NCBI GenBank assembly: GCA_934454525.1
Contig: CAKSFM010000004.1
Span: 104,654 to 168,653, forward strand
Source of the DNA: an uncultured Clostridia bacterium
Lineage (GTDB): Bacteria; Bacillota; Clostridia; UMGS1883
DNA: 64,000 nt
Direction: 5' to 3'
Position 1 is the first letter of the stretch, and each line of letters begins with the position of its first letter. This document shows, one piece after another, positions 7,758 through 17,503 of this stretch. Both the position numbers and the translations under genes were made by a program. The notes beneath the pieces were generated by a model. It made no database searches. It was not told the origin of the DNA and saw nothing but the letters and a program-made list of their open reading frames with translations.

Positions 7758-8381
7758 TCAGTCCCGGCTTGACATCATTTCGCGGTATCTTCCGGGAGTT
7801 ACGCGATACATTTTCTTGAAAGCGCGCATATATGCCTGCACTGTTCCGAAACCGGCTTTTTCGGCAATTTCGTTTACCGTGAAATCCTCATCAAGAAGCA
7901 GCGGCATGGTAACATTTACCCTGAACCTGTTAATGTACCTGCCTATTCCGATGCCGCAGCCCTTATTGAAAAGCTCCGTTAATCTCGGCTGAGGTATGCC
8001 GGTTATATCTGCCACCATTGCTGCGCTCAGCTGAGGGTCACCATAGTTTTTCTCAATAAATCCGACAGCCTTTTTCAGCATTGCTTCATCTGAGTGCACT
8101 CTGGATGTTTTCATACGCGCGCAGATGTCACGCGTAACCTCTTCTGCCACAACACTTGGTGCGGAATCCGTCATTTTCTGTATCAGTTCTATCTCATCAT
8201 AGAAAAATCCGCGGATTTCTCTGTTCATTTTCCGCACCGCTTCAACAAAGAGAACAATCGTGTACGACTCAGCATAGCTTTTTATGCTCAGCTTGCTGTA
8301 AATGTCGTCAATCATTTCCTTTGCTTTAACACATTCTCCGTTTTTCAAAAATCCATATAAAATATTTATTCGCTCAATCAT
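7758..8381 (-). CDS. AraC-type DNA-binding protein (207 aa)
   Basis: Residues about 100-205 carry the two helix-turn-helices of the AraC/XylS group (LSAAMVADITGIPQPRLTELF and TVNEIAEKAGFGTVQAYMRAFKK, then VTPGRYREMM). The N-terminal 95 residues are helical and charged and do not resemble the usual cupin sensor, so the signal is unknown. The start codon overlaps the stop of the upstream protease gene (ATGA), indicating translational coupling with ctpA. The pairing suggests a regulator linked to envelope processing, but no target is visible nearby. Confidence 0.8.
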   Translation of the reverse strand: MIERINILYGFLKNGECVKAKEMIDDIYSKLSIKSYAESYTIVLFVEAVRKMNREIRGFFYDEIELIQKMTDSAPSVVAEEVTRDICARMKTSRVHSDEAMLKKAVGFIEKNYGDPQLSAAMVADITGIPQPRLTELFNKGCGIGIGRYINRFRVNVTMPLLLDEDFTVNEIAEKAGFGTVQAYMRAFKKMYRVTPGRYREMMSSRD

Positions 8382-9883
8382 TTCAAATTCTTCAAATATT
8401 CCGTAGCCTTTGCCAATTGATTATCATTCGTTTTATAAAAATCATACGATATATCGTTCAAATACAGATACTCATAAAATCCCGGTACACCGCTTGCATC
8501 ATACCCGAGACGCAGCTGCATACTGCGGACTGCCGCCGCCGTATCTTCATTAAAGATTTCGTCGGGTTCTTCGTCAAAAAACCCGAGTGCATTCAGCCGC
8601 TGCTCAAGCGCCAGCGTCATTTTTCCTCCGGACGCACCCTCTTCCACCTTATCAAAATCAATTTTTTCAAATGTGCTTTCATCAATTTTTACCGAATCGT
8701 TTTCCACTTCAATGTCAGGTGTTATCCCGATTGTATTCACACGTTCACCCTTTATTGAATAAAACTCACCGAAGGTGTACTTCATTCCGGCGCCTGTCAG
8801 AAGACGCGACAAAACCTGCATACTTCCCTTTCCGTACGTCTTTGTGCCAAGTATTTTGGCAGCTCCTCTTCCCTGAAATGCCATTGAAAGAAATTCGCTT
8901 GCCGACGCGCTGTTCTCATTAACCAAAACCACAATATTCAGCTTCGGAGCATTATAATTGGTTGAATACACAAATTTGTTCTTTTCCGAATCCTTGTATC
9001 GCAGCTCGCCGAGTTTGCCCGCGCTTATAAATATATTTGCAATTGCCAGCGCTGCATCAAGATCGCCGCCGGGATTGTTGCGCAGATCAAGCACAAGCTT
9101 CTTTATCTTGTTTTTCTGCAGTTCGTCAACATAAGCCTGAACCTCATCGGGCGAATTTTTTGAAAACTCGGTAAGCTTTAAATAGCCTGTATCATCACCG
9201 AGCATTTTCGTTTCCGTGTGCTTAACGGCTACGGGAGCACGTGTGCAAACCGTTTTAAAGGTTGTATCTCCTCTTCGCAGCTCAATTTCAACATCGCTCC
9301 CCGTTTCACCCACAACAAGACTGCGGACATCAGCCGTTGTCATTCCCTCTGTTGATGTTCCGTTCACGCCTATGATATAATCACCCTCGGCGATTCCTGC
9401 CCTTGCAGACGGTGAACCATCATATACAGACAGCACAGCAACGCCGTTATCATTCTGCGTTATTACAACGCCTATTCCCGAAAATTCACCGGAAATATCC
9501 TCCGTCATTGCCTTGTATTCATCGGGAGTATAAAACACTGCGTGTTTATCGTCCAAGCGATTAATCATTGCTTTAACCGCAGAATTAACGTCAAAGCCTC
9601 CGTTGTCTATAGTATCACAGATAACCGAAAAAAGCAGTTCTTCATCAGTAATTCCATAGTAAAAATTATCGGCAATTGTATGAGCATATGCCTTAATCAT
9701 GCTTTTCTGCATATAGTTGGAATAAGCTTCAACCTTTTCCATCGGATCTTCCGCCGGCTGAGCACTGTCAGCTGCCTGCGGCGGAGATGTTGTCTGTTCC
9801 TCCGCAAATACGGAAGGTGCGCACAGAATCATCGCCGCTGCCGTCAGCAGCGCAAACAGTCTGTTTTTAAATTTATAAGCCAC
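8378..9883 (-). CDS. S41 carboxyl-terminal processing protease with PDZ and peptidoglycan-binding domains
   Basis: A signal peptide or N-terminal anchor (residues 8-27) is followed by a PDZ domain (about 130-205), the S41 core, and a putative peptidoglycan-binding domain (about 422-475, LEQRLNALGFFDEEPD, then VRSMQLRLGYD). The catalytic pair is read as Ser327 in NSASASE and Lys352 in TYGKGS, 25 residues apart as in Tsp/CtpA. It acts outside the membrane on C-termini of envelope proteins. The start is a GTG, chosen because GGAGAG lies 7 nt upstream. It is probably the last-but-one gene of the run that starts at gpmI. Confidence 0.92.
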   Translation of the reverse strand: MAYKFKNRLFALLTAAAMILCAPSVFAEEQTTSPPQAADSAQPAEDPMEKVEAYSNYMQKSMIKAYAHTIADNFYYGITDEELLFSVICDTIDNGGFDVNSAVKAMINRLDDKHAVFYTPDEYKAMTEDISGEFSGIGVVITQNDNGVAVLSVYDGSPSARAGIAEGDYIIGVNGTSTEGMTTADVRSLVVGETGSDVEIELRRGDTTFKTVCTRAPVAVKHTETKMLGDDTGYLKLTEFSKNSPDEVQAYVDELQKNKIKKLVLDLRNNPGGDLDAALAIANIFISAGKLGELRYKDSEKNKFVYSTNYNAPKLNIVVLVNENSASASEFLSMAFQGRGAAKILGTKTYGKGSMQVLSRLLTGAGMKYTFGEFYSIKGERVNTIGITPDIEVENDSVKIDESTFEKIDFDKVEEGASGGKMTLALEQRLNALGFFDEEPDEIFNEDTAAAVRSMQLRLGYDASGVPGFYEYLYLNDISYDFYKTNDNQLAKATEYLKNLK

Positions 9884-9919
9884 TTTGGCACTCTCCTTTC
9901 AACATCGGCGATATCGCTC

Positions 9920-11611
9920 TCACATTTTTTCCGGGGCGTTTACTCCGAGCAGCCTGAGTACATTTCCGATTACAACACGCGTACTTTCAATAAGCAGCAG
10001 CCTTGCATGCATAAGCTTTTCTTCCTCGTCACGCACACGGCAGGCATTATAGAATGAATGGAAATGCGATGCGACATCTATTACATATCTTGTCAGATTG
10101 CTTGGTTCAAAGCTTTCGGCAGCTGAGCGGATTTCTTCGGGCAGCCTTGCCAGCTGATACAAAAGCTCAAGCTCTTCTTTTTTATTAAGAAGTGACATAT
10201 CGGTATTTTCTGCTTTCGGAATTTCAGTTCCGTTCTCTTTCAGGATACGAATAATCGAACAAATTCTCGCATAAGCATACTGAACATAGAACACGGGGTT
10301 TTCGTTTGACTGGCTCACCGCGAGGTCGAGATCGAAATCCATATGGCTGCCTGCCGCGCGCATATTAAAGAAGAAACGTGCTGCATCAACTCCGATATCC
10401 TCTATCAGATCGGCAAGCGTTATCATTTTTCCCGTACGCTTGCTCATGCGCGCAATTTCACCTCCGCGCATAAGGCGCACAAGCTGAATAATAAGCACCT
10501 TCAATCGGGCACCGTCAATTCCGACGGCCTCCATCGCACCTTTCATTCTGGCAATATGCCCATGATGATCCGCACCCCAAATGTTAATCGCAAGGTCAAA
10601 ATTCCTGTCACGCAGCTTATTGATGTGATAAGCTATATCTGCTGCAAAATATGTCGGAATTCCGTTTGCACGAACAAGCACATCATCCTTTGCATTTTCT
10701 TTATCATCACAGAACTGCGAGGATTTTATCCAAAGCGCTCCGTCTTTTTCATATGTCATCCCGCACTGCTTAAGCTTTTCAACAGCTTCCTTAACCTTGC
10801 CGCTGTTATGCAGTGTGCTTTCCGAAAACCATACATCGTAATTTATTCTGTATTCACCGAGCGTTTTCTTCAGCGCGGCAATATTCAGCGGAAGCGCGTA
10901 GTCTATAAGCGCCTGCTTGCGCTCCTCCTCGCTTTTTTCCAAAAGACCGCTTCCGAAGTTATCTATATAATTCTGCGCATGAACCTTTATATCATCGCCC
11001 TGATAGCCGTCCTCGGGGAATTCAACCGCGTCCTCACCTTGCAGGAGCTGAATATAACGTGCCGAAAGGCTTCTGCCGAACTTGTCAATCTGAGCGCCGG
11101 CATCGTTGATATAAAATTCCTTTGTTACTTTCCAGCCGGCAGCAGAAAGCACATTTGCAAGTGTGTCACCCAATGCTCCGCCGCGCGCGTTCCCCATGTG
11201 CATCGGACCTGTCGGATTGGCGCTGACGAACTCAACCACAACGCTTTTTCCGTTTGCTATATCAATGCTTCCGTAGCTTTCGCCCTCTGCTTCTATTTCC
11301 GAAAGAGTGTTATAAAGATAACTTTCATCAAGATAAAAGTTAATAAACCCCGGACCGGCAATCTCGATTTTTTCCGCACCGAGAGCTTTGCCGTCAATAT
11401 TTTCCGTGATTTTTTCCGCTATCATGCGCGGAGCGCTGTGCGCCGCGCGCGCGAGCAGCATGGCAATATTCACGGCATAATCGCCGTGACCCTTATCTTT
11501 TGGGGTTTCAACGGCAAAATCGGGAATTTCTATTCCCTCGTAAGCTTTCTGTGCAGCCTCTTTCACCGCGCTGTATATTTCCGATTTTTTCTTATATAGC
11601 GTGTTTGCCAT
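9920..11611 (-). CDS. argS: Arginyl-tRNA synthetase
   Basis: A class I aminoacyl-tRNA synthetase charging tRNA-Arg. The HIGH signature appears as HMGN in NPTGPMHMGNARGG, the KMSKS-type loop as ARMSKRTG, and the C-terminal DALR anticodon-binding domain ends the protein. The length (563 aa) is normal. An upstream GTG at 11635 would overlap the preceding stop, but AAAGGACGG sits 6 nt before the ATG at 11611, which is therefore preferred. It lies 20 bp after the DUF1934 gene, an arrangement widely seen in Firmicutes. Confidence 0.96.
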   Translation of the reverse strand: MANTLYKKKSEIYSAVKEAAQKAYEGIEIPDFAVETPKDKGHGDYAVNIAMLLARAAHSAPRMIAEKITENIDGKALGAEKIEIAGPGFINFYLDESYLYNTLSEIEAEGESYGSIDIANGKSVVVEFVSANPTGPMHMGNARGGALGDTLANVLSAAGWKVTKEFYINDAGAQIDKFGRSLSARYIQLLQGEDAVEFPEDGYQGDDIKVHAQNYIDNFGSGLLEKSEEERKQALIDYALPLNIAALKKTLGEYRINYDVWFSESTLHNSGKVKEAVEKLKQCGMTYEKDGALWIKSSQFCDDKENAKDDVLVRANGIPTYFAADIAYHINKLRDRNFDLAINIWGADHHGHIARMKGAMEAVGIDGARLKVLIIQLVRLMRGGEIARMSKRTGKMITLADLIEDIGVDAARFFFNMRAAGSHMDFDLDLAVSQSNENPVFYVQYAYARICSIIRILKENGTEIPKAENTDMSLLNKKEELELLYQLARLPEEIRSAAESFEPSNLTRYVIDVASHFHSFYNACRVRDEEEKLMHARLLLIESTRVVIGNVLRLLGVNAPEKM

Positions 11612-11631
11612 TATCTTCCGTCCTTTCGCTG

Positions 11632-12051
11632 TCACACACGCACATTCAGCGATATACCGTTATGCGTCTGTGCAACATTATTTATATCCATAATATAGTC
11701 AATGTCAATATTGCCGCCGTTTTCATCAATTGCAACACTCACATCGTTGGCGGTTACGGTAATTGTAAAATCACCGTACGGCGTTTCGTAATGACCGATA
11801 TGACACTGACCCTTTTCAAAAATCATGTGCGTGTTAGTCTGACCGCGGCGCATCATTGTGACCGTTCCGTCAGGACTGATTTTCAGCGTGGTGCGGCACT
11901 TTTCAAGTCCGGCAAGCTCACCTTCGTTATAACTCAGATAAAACTTTCCGTTTTTATTGTAAAAGCTGCCCTGTGTTGTCATCTCAAGGCTGTCACTGTC
12001 ACCGTCAAGCTCCTGAGAGCCTTTAATTGAAATATAAACATCCTTTTTCAT
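11632..12051 (-). CDS. DUF1934 (YwiB-like) beta-barrel protein
   Basis: 139 residues with the family pattern: DVYISIKGSQ, then FYLSYNEGEL, MRRGQTNTHMIFEKG, and YGDFTITV near the end. The fold is a small lipocalin-like barrel of unknown function. It overlaps murI by 4 bp at its start and is followed by argS. The constant linkage of DUF1934 with argS in Clostridia and Bacilli supports the call; no catalytic residues are evident. Confidence 0.88.
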   Translation of the reverse strand: MKKDVYISIKGSQELDGDSDSLEMTTQGSFYNKNGKFYLSYNEGELAGLEKCRTTLKISPDGTVTMMRRGQTNTHMIFEKGQCHIGHYETPYGDFTITVTANDVSVAIDENGGNIDIDYIMDINNVAQTHNGISLNVRV

Positions 12052-12857
12052 TCGGAAAATGCCTCCGTCCTGCGCACCTTGGTATTAAGCGGACAGCCGA
12101 GAAAAATGCTCCCCAACTCCACAAAATTCTCAACCGAGTCCGAAACATAAAACTCGCTTTTACCGCCCTCCGCCTTTTCACACAGTGCATTTTGTGCTTC
12201 CAGATATTCCCGTGCGCTCTTCGCCGCCATTGCACCCGGACTGACAAGCTTCACTCCGCTTCCCATTATATCAGAAATAATACCCTCAAGCAAGGGGTAA
12301 TGTGTGCATCCCATGATAAGTGTATCCACGCCTTCCGCTTTCAGGGGTTCAAGGTAATCTGCGGCAATAAGGCGGGCTGCTTCGCTCTGTGCATATCCGT
12401 TTTCAACGAGCGGAACAAACATCGGGCAGGCATTCGAGAACACCTTTGTCTGCGGTGAAATGCTATGAATTATTTCCCCGTATTTTCCGCTTTTGACTGT
12501 TACAGATGTGCCGATTACGCCGATGCGGCTGTTTTTTGTGAGCCGCAGCGCTTCATGGCAGGCGCTTTCCAAAACGCCCATTATTTTTATATCGTAATTT
12601 CCTGTAAGAGCCGGCAGGGCAACACTGCTCGCCGTTCCGCAGGCAGCTATTATCAGCTTTATATCGTGCTTAAGCAAAAATTCAATATCTTCTTTTGTAT
12701 AACGGATTATCGTTTCGCGGCTGCGGTTTCCGTACGGCACTCTGCCGGTATCTCCAAAATAGATTATATCTTCTCCGGGCATAACCTGCATTACCTGTCT
12801 TACGGTTGTAAGTCCGCCGAGTCCGCTGTCAAACACTCCGATAGGGCGATTATCCAT
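12048..12857 (-). CDS. murI: Glutamate racemase
   Basis: Makes D-glutamate for peptidoglycan. The Asp/Ser motif is FDSGLGGLT, and the two catalytic cysteines are Cys73 (AACGTASS, the clostridial variant of ACNTAS) and Cys184 (GCTHYPLL). At 269 aa the length is standard. AAAGGAC precedes the ATG. The gene sits 16 bp after gpmI and overlaps the DUF1934 gene by 4 bp, so it is within the same transcript. Confidence 0.95.
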   Translation of the reverse strand: MDNRPIGVFDSGLGGLTTVRQVMQVMPGEDIIYFGDTGRVPYGNRSRETIIRYTKEDIEFLLKHDIKLIIAACGTASSVALPALTGNYDIKIMGVLESACHEALRLTKNSRIGVIGTSVTVKSGKYGEIIHSISPQTKVFSNACPMFVPLVENGYAQSEAARLIAADYLEPLKAEGVDTLIMGCTHYPLLEGIISDIMGSGVKLVSPGAMAAKSAREYLEAQNALCEKAEGGKSEFYVSDSVENFVELGSIFLGCPLNTKVRRTEAFSE

Positions 12858-12873
12858 TTAACTTCTGTCCTTT

Positions 12874-14403
12874 TTATTTAATCAGGCTTTCACCCGTCAT
12901 TTCAGCCGGCTTTTCAAGCTTCATAAGCTCGAGCATTGTCGGAGCAATATCCGCAAGTCTGCCGCCGCTGCGAAGCTCGCAGTCAGTGCCTGCAACAATG
13001 AAAGGCACCGGATTAGTCGTATGCGCCGTAAACACATCATGCGTTACGGGGTCAATCATCTGGTCAGCATTTCCGTGATCTGCGGTTACGCACACCGTTC
13101 CACCCTGAGCAAGCACCGCGTCAATAACCTTGCCCATACATTCGTCAACCGTTTCAACTGCTTTTACCGCGCAGTCAAACACGCCTGTGTGACCGACCAT
13201 ATCGCAGTTTGCATAGTTGAGAATGATCGCGTCATATTTTCCGCTGTTAATGCGCTTGAGAACCTCATCCGTAACCTCGTAAGCGCTCATTTCAGGCTTA
13301 AGGTCATATGTTGCAACCTTGGGTGACGGAATAAGTGCACGATCCTCGTTTTCATAAGGAGCTTCAACTCCGCCGTTAAAGAAGAAGGTCACATGGGCGT
13401 ATTTCTCCGTTTCGGCAATTCTGAGCTGGCTGAGCCCTTTATTTGAAATATATTCTCCGAACGTGTTTTTAAGTTCTTCAGGTTTAAATGCAACATCAAC
13501 ATTCGGCATTTTTGCATCATACTGCGTCATGCATACATAGTGAACAGGGAAAAATCCGTTTTTGCGCTTGAAGCCTTCAAAATCTCCGTCAACAAATGTG
13601 CGCGTAATTTCGCGTGCGCGGTCCGGGCGGAAATTGAAGCAGATAACGCTGTCATTTTCCGAGATTTTTGCATCGTCCGCAATAACAGTCGGAACGACGA
13701 ATTCATCGGTAACACCGGCATCGTATGATTTCTGAATTGCCTCAACCGCGGATTTTTCCTTAACGCCCTCGCCGTAAACAAGCGCGGCATATGCCTTTTC
13801 AACGCGCTCCCAGCGATTGTCACGATCCATTGCATAGTATCTGCCGGAAAGAGTGCCGATTTTTCCTACTCCAAGCTCTTTCATTTTTTCTTCAAGCTGC
13901 TTAACATATTCAATTCCGCTTGTGGGGGAAACGTCACGGCCGTCCATAAATCCGTGAACAAACACCTTTGTAAGTCCGCTGCGCTTAGCAAGCTCCAGAA
14001 GCGCAAACATATGTGTTATATGGCTATGTACGCCGCCGTCTGACAAAAGTCCGTAAATATGAAGCGCACTGCCGTGCTTTTTGCAGTTCTCAACAGCCTT
14101 TAAAAACGCATCGTTTTCAAAGAAATCTCCGTCTCCTATTGCCTTTGTTATTCTCGTAAGCTCCTGATATACTATTCTGCCGGCACCGATATTCGTATGC
14201 CCGACCTCGCTGTTACCCATCTGACCGTTCGGAAGTCCTACGTCAAGTCCGCTTGCATTAATGAGCGTGTGCGGATATTTTTCAAGCAGCTTATCCATAA
14301 CGGGGGTTTTAGCCGCATATATAGCGTTTCCTTCAGTGTTTGCACTGTATCCGTATCCGTCGAGAATCATAAGCATTACAAGCTTTTTATTTGTTGAAGC
14401 CAT
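12874..14403 (-). CDS. gpmI: 2,3-bisphosphoglycerate-independent phosphoglycerate mutase
   Basis: Glycolytic interconversion of 3- and 2-phosphoglycerate by an alkaline-phosphatase-fold enzyme with two Mn ions. Visible are MILDGYG, the phosphoserine loop GQMGNSEVGH, DGRDVSP, FNFRPDRAREI, and the late metal site TADHGNAD. AAGGAG lies 9 nt before the ATG at 14403; the TTG at 14412 directly abuts the ribosome site and is rejected. It stands downstream of the tpiA terminator and heads the gpmI-murI-DUF1934-argS run. Confidence 0.96.
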   Translation of the reverse strand: MASTNKKLVMLMILDGYGYSANTEGNAIYAAKTPVMDKLLEKYPHTLINASGLDVGLPNGQMGNSEVGHTNIGAGRIVYQELTRITKAIGDGDFFENDAFLKAVENCKKHGSALHIYGLLSDGGVHSHITHMFALLELAKRSGLTKVFVHGFMDGRDVSPTSGIEYVKQLEEKMKELGVGKIGTLSGRYYAMDRDNRWERVEKAYAALVYGEGVKEKSAVEAIQKSYDAGVTDEFVVPTVIADDAKISENDSVICFNFRPDRAREITRTFVDGDFEGFKRKNGFFPVHYVCMTQYDAKMPNVDVAFKPEELKNTFGEYISNKGLSQLRIAETEKYAHVTFFFNGGVEAPYENEDRALIPSPKVATYDLKPEMSAYEVTDEVLKRINSGKYDAIILNYANCDMVGHTGVFDCAVKAVETVDECMGKVIDAVLAQGGTVCVTADHGNADQMIDPVTHDVFTAHTTNPVPFIVAGTDCELRSGGRLADIAPTMLELMKLEKPAEMTGESLIK

Positions 14404-14453
14404 CAGGCTCAACTCCTTTCTTTGTGGTAAAATTGCGACATATGCGCAGTCTC

Positions 14454-14488
14454 AAAAACGGGGCTGTAAAAATATTTTTACAGCCCCG
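14454..14488 (-). terminator. Intrinsic terminator after tpiA
   Basis: A perfect 30-nt palindrome at 14459-14488 with arms CGGGGCTGTAAAAAT. On the minus strand it is followed by TTTTT. It lies 12 nt after the tpiA stop and separates pgk-tpiA from gpmI. Confidence 0.9.
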
Positions 14489-14500
14489 AAGGTTTGTTTC

Positions 14501-15247
14501 TCAGGCATTGCAGATAATTGAAAAATCATCGGGTTTGAGGCTTGCGCCGCCTACAAGACCGCCGTCAATATCGCTCATTGCGAACAGCTCCGCAGCACAC
14601 GCCTTATTTACGCTGCCGCCGTAAAGGATACGGATTGAATCGGCAGTTTCCTTATCATAGATACCCTCCAGGCATTTGCGGATATCGCCGCAAACTTCGT
14701 TTGCCTGTTCACTTGTTGCAACCTTGCCCGTGCCGATTGCCCAGATAGGCTCGTAAGCAACAACGATTTTAACAGCGTCCTCTTTGGAAATTCCGCGGAA
14801 AGCAATTTTTATCTGACTGCGGATAAAATCAAATGTGATTCCGTCCTCACGCTGTTTAAGCGACTCACCGCAGCAAACAACGGGAATAAGGTCATACTTG
14901 AGCGCCTGAATAATTTTTGCGTTAACAGTATCATCGGTTTCCGCAAAGTATTCTCTTCTTTCACTGTGACCGATTATAACATATTCAACACCAAGCTCCT
15001 TAAGCATAGCCGCACTTACTTCGCCTGTGAAAGCGCCCTTATCTTCAAAATGCATATTCTGAGCGCCTATTTTAATATTGCTCCCCTCAGCAGCCTTAAT
15101 TGCATCGGGCAGGCACACAAACGTCGGGCAGATAAGAACATCATTTTTGCAGCCCGCAGTTTTTTCCTTAAGTTCATTTATCATTGCGGCAGCCTGAGAA
15201 GGTGTGTTGTTCATCTTCCAGTTGCCGGCAGCAAGAATCTTTCTCAT
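14501..15247 (-). CDS. tpiA: Triosephosphate isomerase
   Basis: A TIM-barrel enzyme linking dihydroxyacetone phosphate and glyceraldehyde 3-phosphate. The substrate residues Asn11/Lys13 are in AGNWKMN, the catalytic His is in IIGHSERR, and Glu is in VAYEPIWAIGTG. The phosphate loop GGSVN is near the end. The ATG at 15247 gives the canonical RKILAAGNWKMN start; an upstream TTG at 15274 adds nine unconserved residues. It lies 55 bp after pgk and ends at a strong terminator, so pgk-tpiA form one unit. Confidence 0.96.
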   Translation of the reverse strand: MRKILAAGNWKMNNTPSQAAAMINELKEKTAGCKNDVLICPTFVCLPDAIKAAEGSNIKIGAQNMHFEDKGAFTGEVSAAMLKELGVEYVIIGHSERREYFAETDDTVNAKIIQALKYDLIPVVCCGESLKQREDGITFDFIRSQIKIAFRGISKEDAVKIVVAYEPIWAIGTGKVATSEQANEVCGDIRKCLEGIYDKETADSIRILYGGSVNKACAAELFAMSDIDGGLVGGASLKPDDFSIICNA

Positions 15248-15302
15248 AATCGTAAATCTCCAATCTTTCCGCAAAATATTAATTTATTAATTATACAACC
15301 GA

Positions 15303-16490
15303 TTATTTGTCCTGAAGCGCCGCAATACCGGGAAGCTCCTTGCCCTCAAGGAATTCAAGGCTTGCGCCGCCGCCGGTTGAAATATGCGTCATCTTATCGC
15401 CGAGACCTGCCTGATTTACAGCCGCAACGCTGTCACCGCCGCCGATAACCGTTGTTGCGTCAATTTCAGCAAGAACCTTTGCAATTGCATTTGTTCCCTT
15501 TGCAAAATTCGGCATTTCGAACACGCCCATCGGTCCGTTCCATACAACCGTCTTTGCTTTTCTGATAGCGTCGGAGAAAAGCTCAACCGTTTTAGGTCCG
15601 ATATCAAGACCTTCCCAGCCTTTTTCAATCTGACCCTCGCCGACAATTTTGCTTTCCGCATCGTTGCTGAACTCACGCGCAACAACTGTGTCAATGGGAA
15701 GAAGCAGCTTTGAGCCTGCCTTTGCCATCATTTCCTTTGCATAGTCAATATAATCGGCTTCAAGAAGTGAATCACCAACCTCATAACCCTTTGCAGCCAT
15801 GAAGGTGTAAGCCATGCCGCCGCCGATAATAAGCGTGTCAACCTTATCGAGGAGGTTTTCTATAACACTGATTTTGCTTGAAACCTTGCTTCCGCCGAGA
15901 ATTGCAACAAGCGGACGAACCGGATTGTTGACAGCATTTCCGAGGAACTTGATTTCTTTCTGAATAAGGTAGCCGCAAACCGCCGGAAGATAGCTTGCAA
16001 CGCCGACCGTTGAGCAGTGCGCACGATGAGCTGTTCCGAATGCGTCGTTTACGAATATATCCGCAAGGGAAGCAAGCTCCTTGCTGAATGCTTCAACATT
16101 TTTTGTTTCTTCCGCTCTGAAGCGTGTGTTTTCAAGAAGAACAACATCGCCGTCTTTCATCTCTGCAACAGCCTTTTTCGCATTTTCGCCGACAACATTG
16201 TCATCAGCCGCAAAAACAACTTCTTTGCCGAGCTTTTCGGAAAGCCTTTTTGCAACGGGTGCGAGCGAAAATTCTTTTTTCGGCTCGCCCTTCGGCTTGC
16301 CCATATGTGAACAAAGGATAACCTTTGCACCCTTGTCAACAAGGTATTTGATAGTAGGCATTGCACCCACAATTCTGTTTTCATCCGTTATATTTCCGTC
16401 AGCGTCAAGCGGTACGTTGAAATCGCAGCGCACCAAAACGCGCTTTCCGGAAACGTCAATGTCCTCAATAGTTTTCTTGTTCATCGTCAT
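15303..16490 (-). CDS. pgk: Phosphoglycerate kinase
   Basis: Transfers phosphate from 1,3-bisphosphoglycerate to ADP. Present are RVLVRCDFNVPL, the ENTRF motif, FVNDAFGTAHRAH, LGGSKVSSKI, and the nucleotide loop with the C-terminal ISTGGGASLEFLEG. At 395 aa it is full length. GAGGTGA precedes the ATG by about 6 nt. It heads the pgk-tpiA unit. A gapA gene, commonly next to pgk, is not adjacent here. Confidence 0.97.
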   Translation of the reverse strand: MTMNKKTIEDIDVSGKRVLVRCDFNVPLDADGNITDENRIVGAMPTIKYLVDKGAKVILCSHMGKPKGEPKKEFSLAPVAKRLSEKLGKEVVFAADDNVVGENAKKAVAEMKDGDVVLLENTRFRAEETKNVEAFSKELASLADIFVNDAFGTAHRAHCSTVGVASYLPAVCGYLIQKEIKFLGNAVNNPVRPLVAILGGSKVSSKISVIENLLDKVDTLIIGGGMAYTFMAAKGYEVGDSLLEADYIDYAKEMMAKAGSKLLLPIDTVVAREFSNDAESKIVGEGQIEKGWEGLDIGPKTVELFSDAIRKAKTVVWNGPMGVFEMPNFAKGTNAIAKVLAEIDATTVIGGGDSVAAVNQAGLGDKMTHISTGGGASLEFLEGKELPGIAALQDK

Positions 16491-16606
16491 TGTGAATCAC
16501 CTCATAAAAAAATCTTTTTTTAAAAGTCCTTTTCTTATCTATCTTATTATACCACCGTTTGGGATAATTGCAAGCAAAATTTGACCTAAAAGTTCTAAGT
16601 TTACGA

Positions 16607-17503
16607 TTATTTAAAAATTTGTTTAAATATCCGCAGAAAATTCCCGTACAAAATATCGCGGACAAGCTCCTCTTTGTAATTACTTTTCAGCATTTCCTCC
16701 GCAATATCGGCGGCATAATCCACACCGCAGCAGCTGTGCGGCAGGCATGGGATTCCGTCAAAATCACTGCCCAGTCCGACGTTTTTTTCTCCTCCGAGTG
16801 ACAAAAAGTGTTCAATATGCGAAAGCACCGCGCCCATTCCCTTGTCTCCGCCGAGGAAATCAACACAGAAATTTATCCCGGCAGCTCCGCCGTGCCTTAT
16901 TATTTCCGCAAACTGCCCGTCCGTTATATTGCGTACAAATGCGCCGTTTACCGCCCGCGAATCCGAGTGGCTGCAAACAAACGGCTTTTCGGCAATTTCG
17001 CACACATCGTAAAATCCCTTATCACTCAGGTGCGACAAGTCAACAACTATTCCGAGCCGCTCACATTCCCTCACAAGCCGTCTGCCGAAATCCGTAAGTC
17101 CTCCGCCTTGCGGAGACATTATTGATTCCCCTGCGGCGTTGTTGTTATTCCATGTAATCGTCACAAGCCGCACTCCCATATCATAAAAACGGCGGACGGC
17201 TGCAAGATTTCCGCAGAATGCGTCCGCTCCCTCAAGCGCAAGAATCGCACCGCGGGGCGCCGTCAGCTGTTCACGGCTGAGCACCTCCGTCATTCCGAGA
17301 ACACGCATAAGGCGGTGATATTTTCTTATATAGTGCCTTGCATGAGAATACGCATATTCATTTTCGTGGCAAATTGCAAACACCTGAAGATATTTGCCGA
17401 ACTGCTTTGCATCGGCAATCTTCAGGTGTCCGTCTCCCGTAAGCAGCTTTCCTGCCGTAACCGAATCGCAGTGACAGTCAAAAAGATTCAGCCTCAAAGG
17501 CAT
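16607..17503 (-). CDS. Membrane-dipeptidase-type enzyme (peptidase M19)
   Basis: A renal-dipeptidase-like TIM-barrel metallohydrolase. The metal site opens with FDCHCDS (normally DGHxD), ALEGAD supplies the bridging Glu, and VCSHSDSRAV and GLGSDFDG are the later His/Asp sites. There is no signal peptide, so it is cytoplasmic. It is slightly short (298 aa) relative to the 310-370 typical. The first His position of the family motif is Cys-His-Cys in context, but the essential HCD is present. GAGGTGATT precedes the ATG, and the gene overlaps yraN by 26 bp. It likely hydrolyses dipeptides; the exact substrate is unknown. Confidence 0.88.
   Translation of the reverse strand: MPLRLNLFDCHCDSVTAGKLLTGDGHLKIADAKQFGKYLQVFAICHENEYAYSHARHYIRKYHRLMRVLGMTEVLSREQLTAPRGAILALEGADAFCGNLAAVRRFYDMGVRLVTITWNNNNAAGESIMSPQGGGLTDFGRRLVRECERLGIVVDLSHLSDKGFYDVCEIAEKPFVCSHSDSRAVNGAFVRNITDGQFAEIIRHGGAAGINFCVDFLGGDKGMGAVLSHIEHFLSLGGEKNVGLGSDFDGIPCLPHSCCGVDYAADIAEEMLKSNYKEELVRDILYGNFLRIFKQIFK

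Noticed and set aside
10343..11599. 418-codon plus-strand ORF opposite argS
   Set aside because: A long antisense frame caused by codon bias of argS; it has no domain, no ribosome site, and a His/Cys-rich shadow composition.
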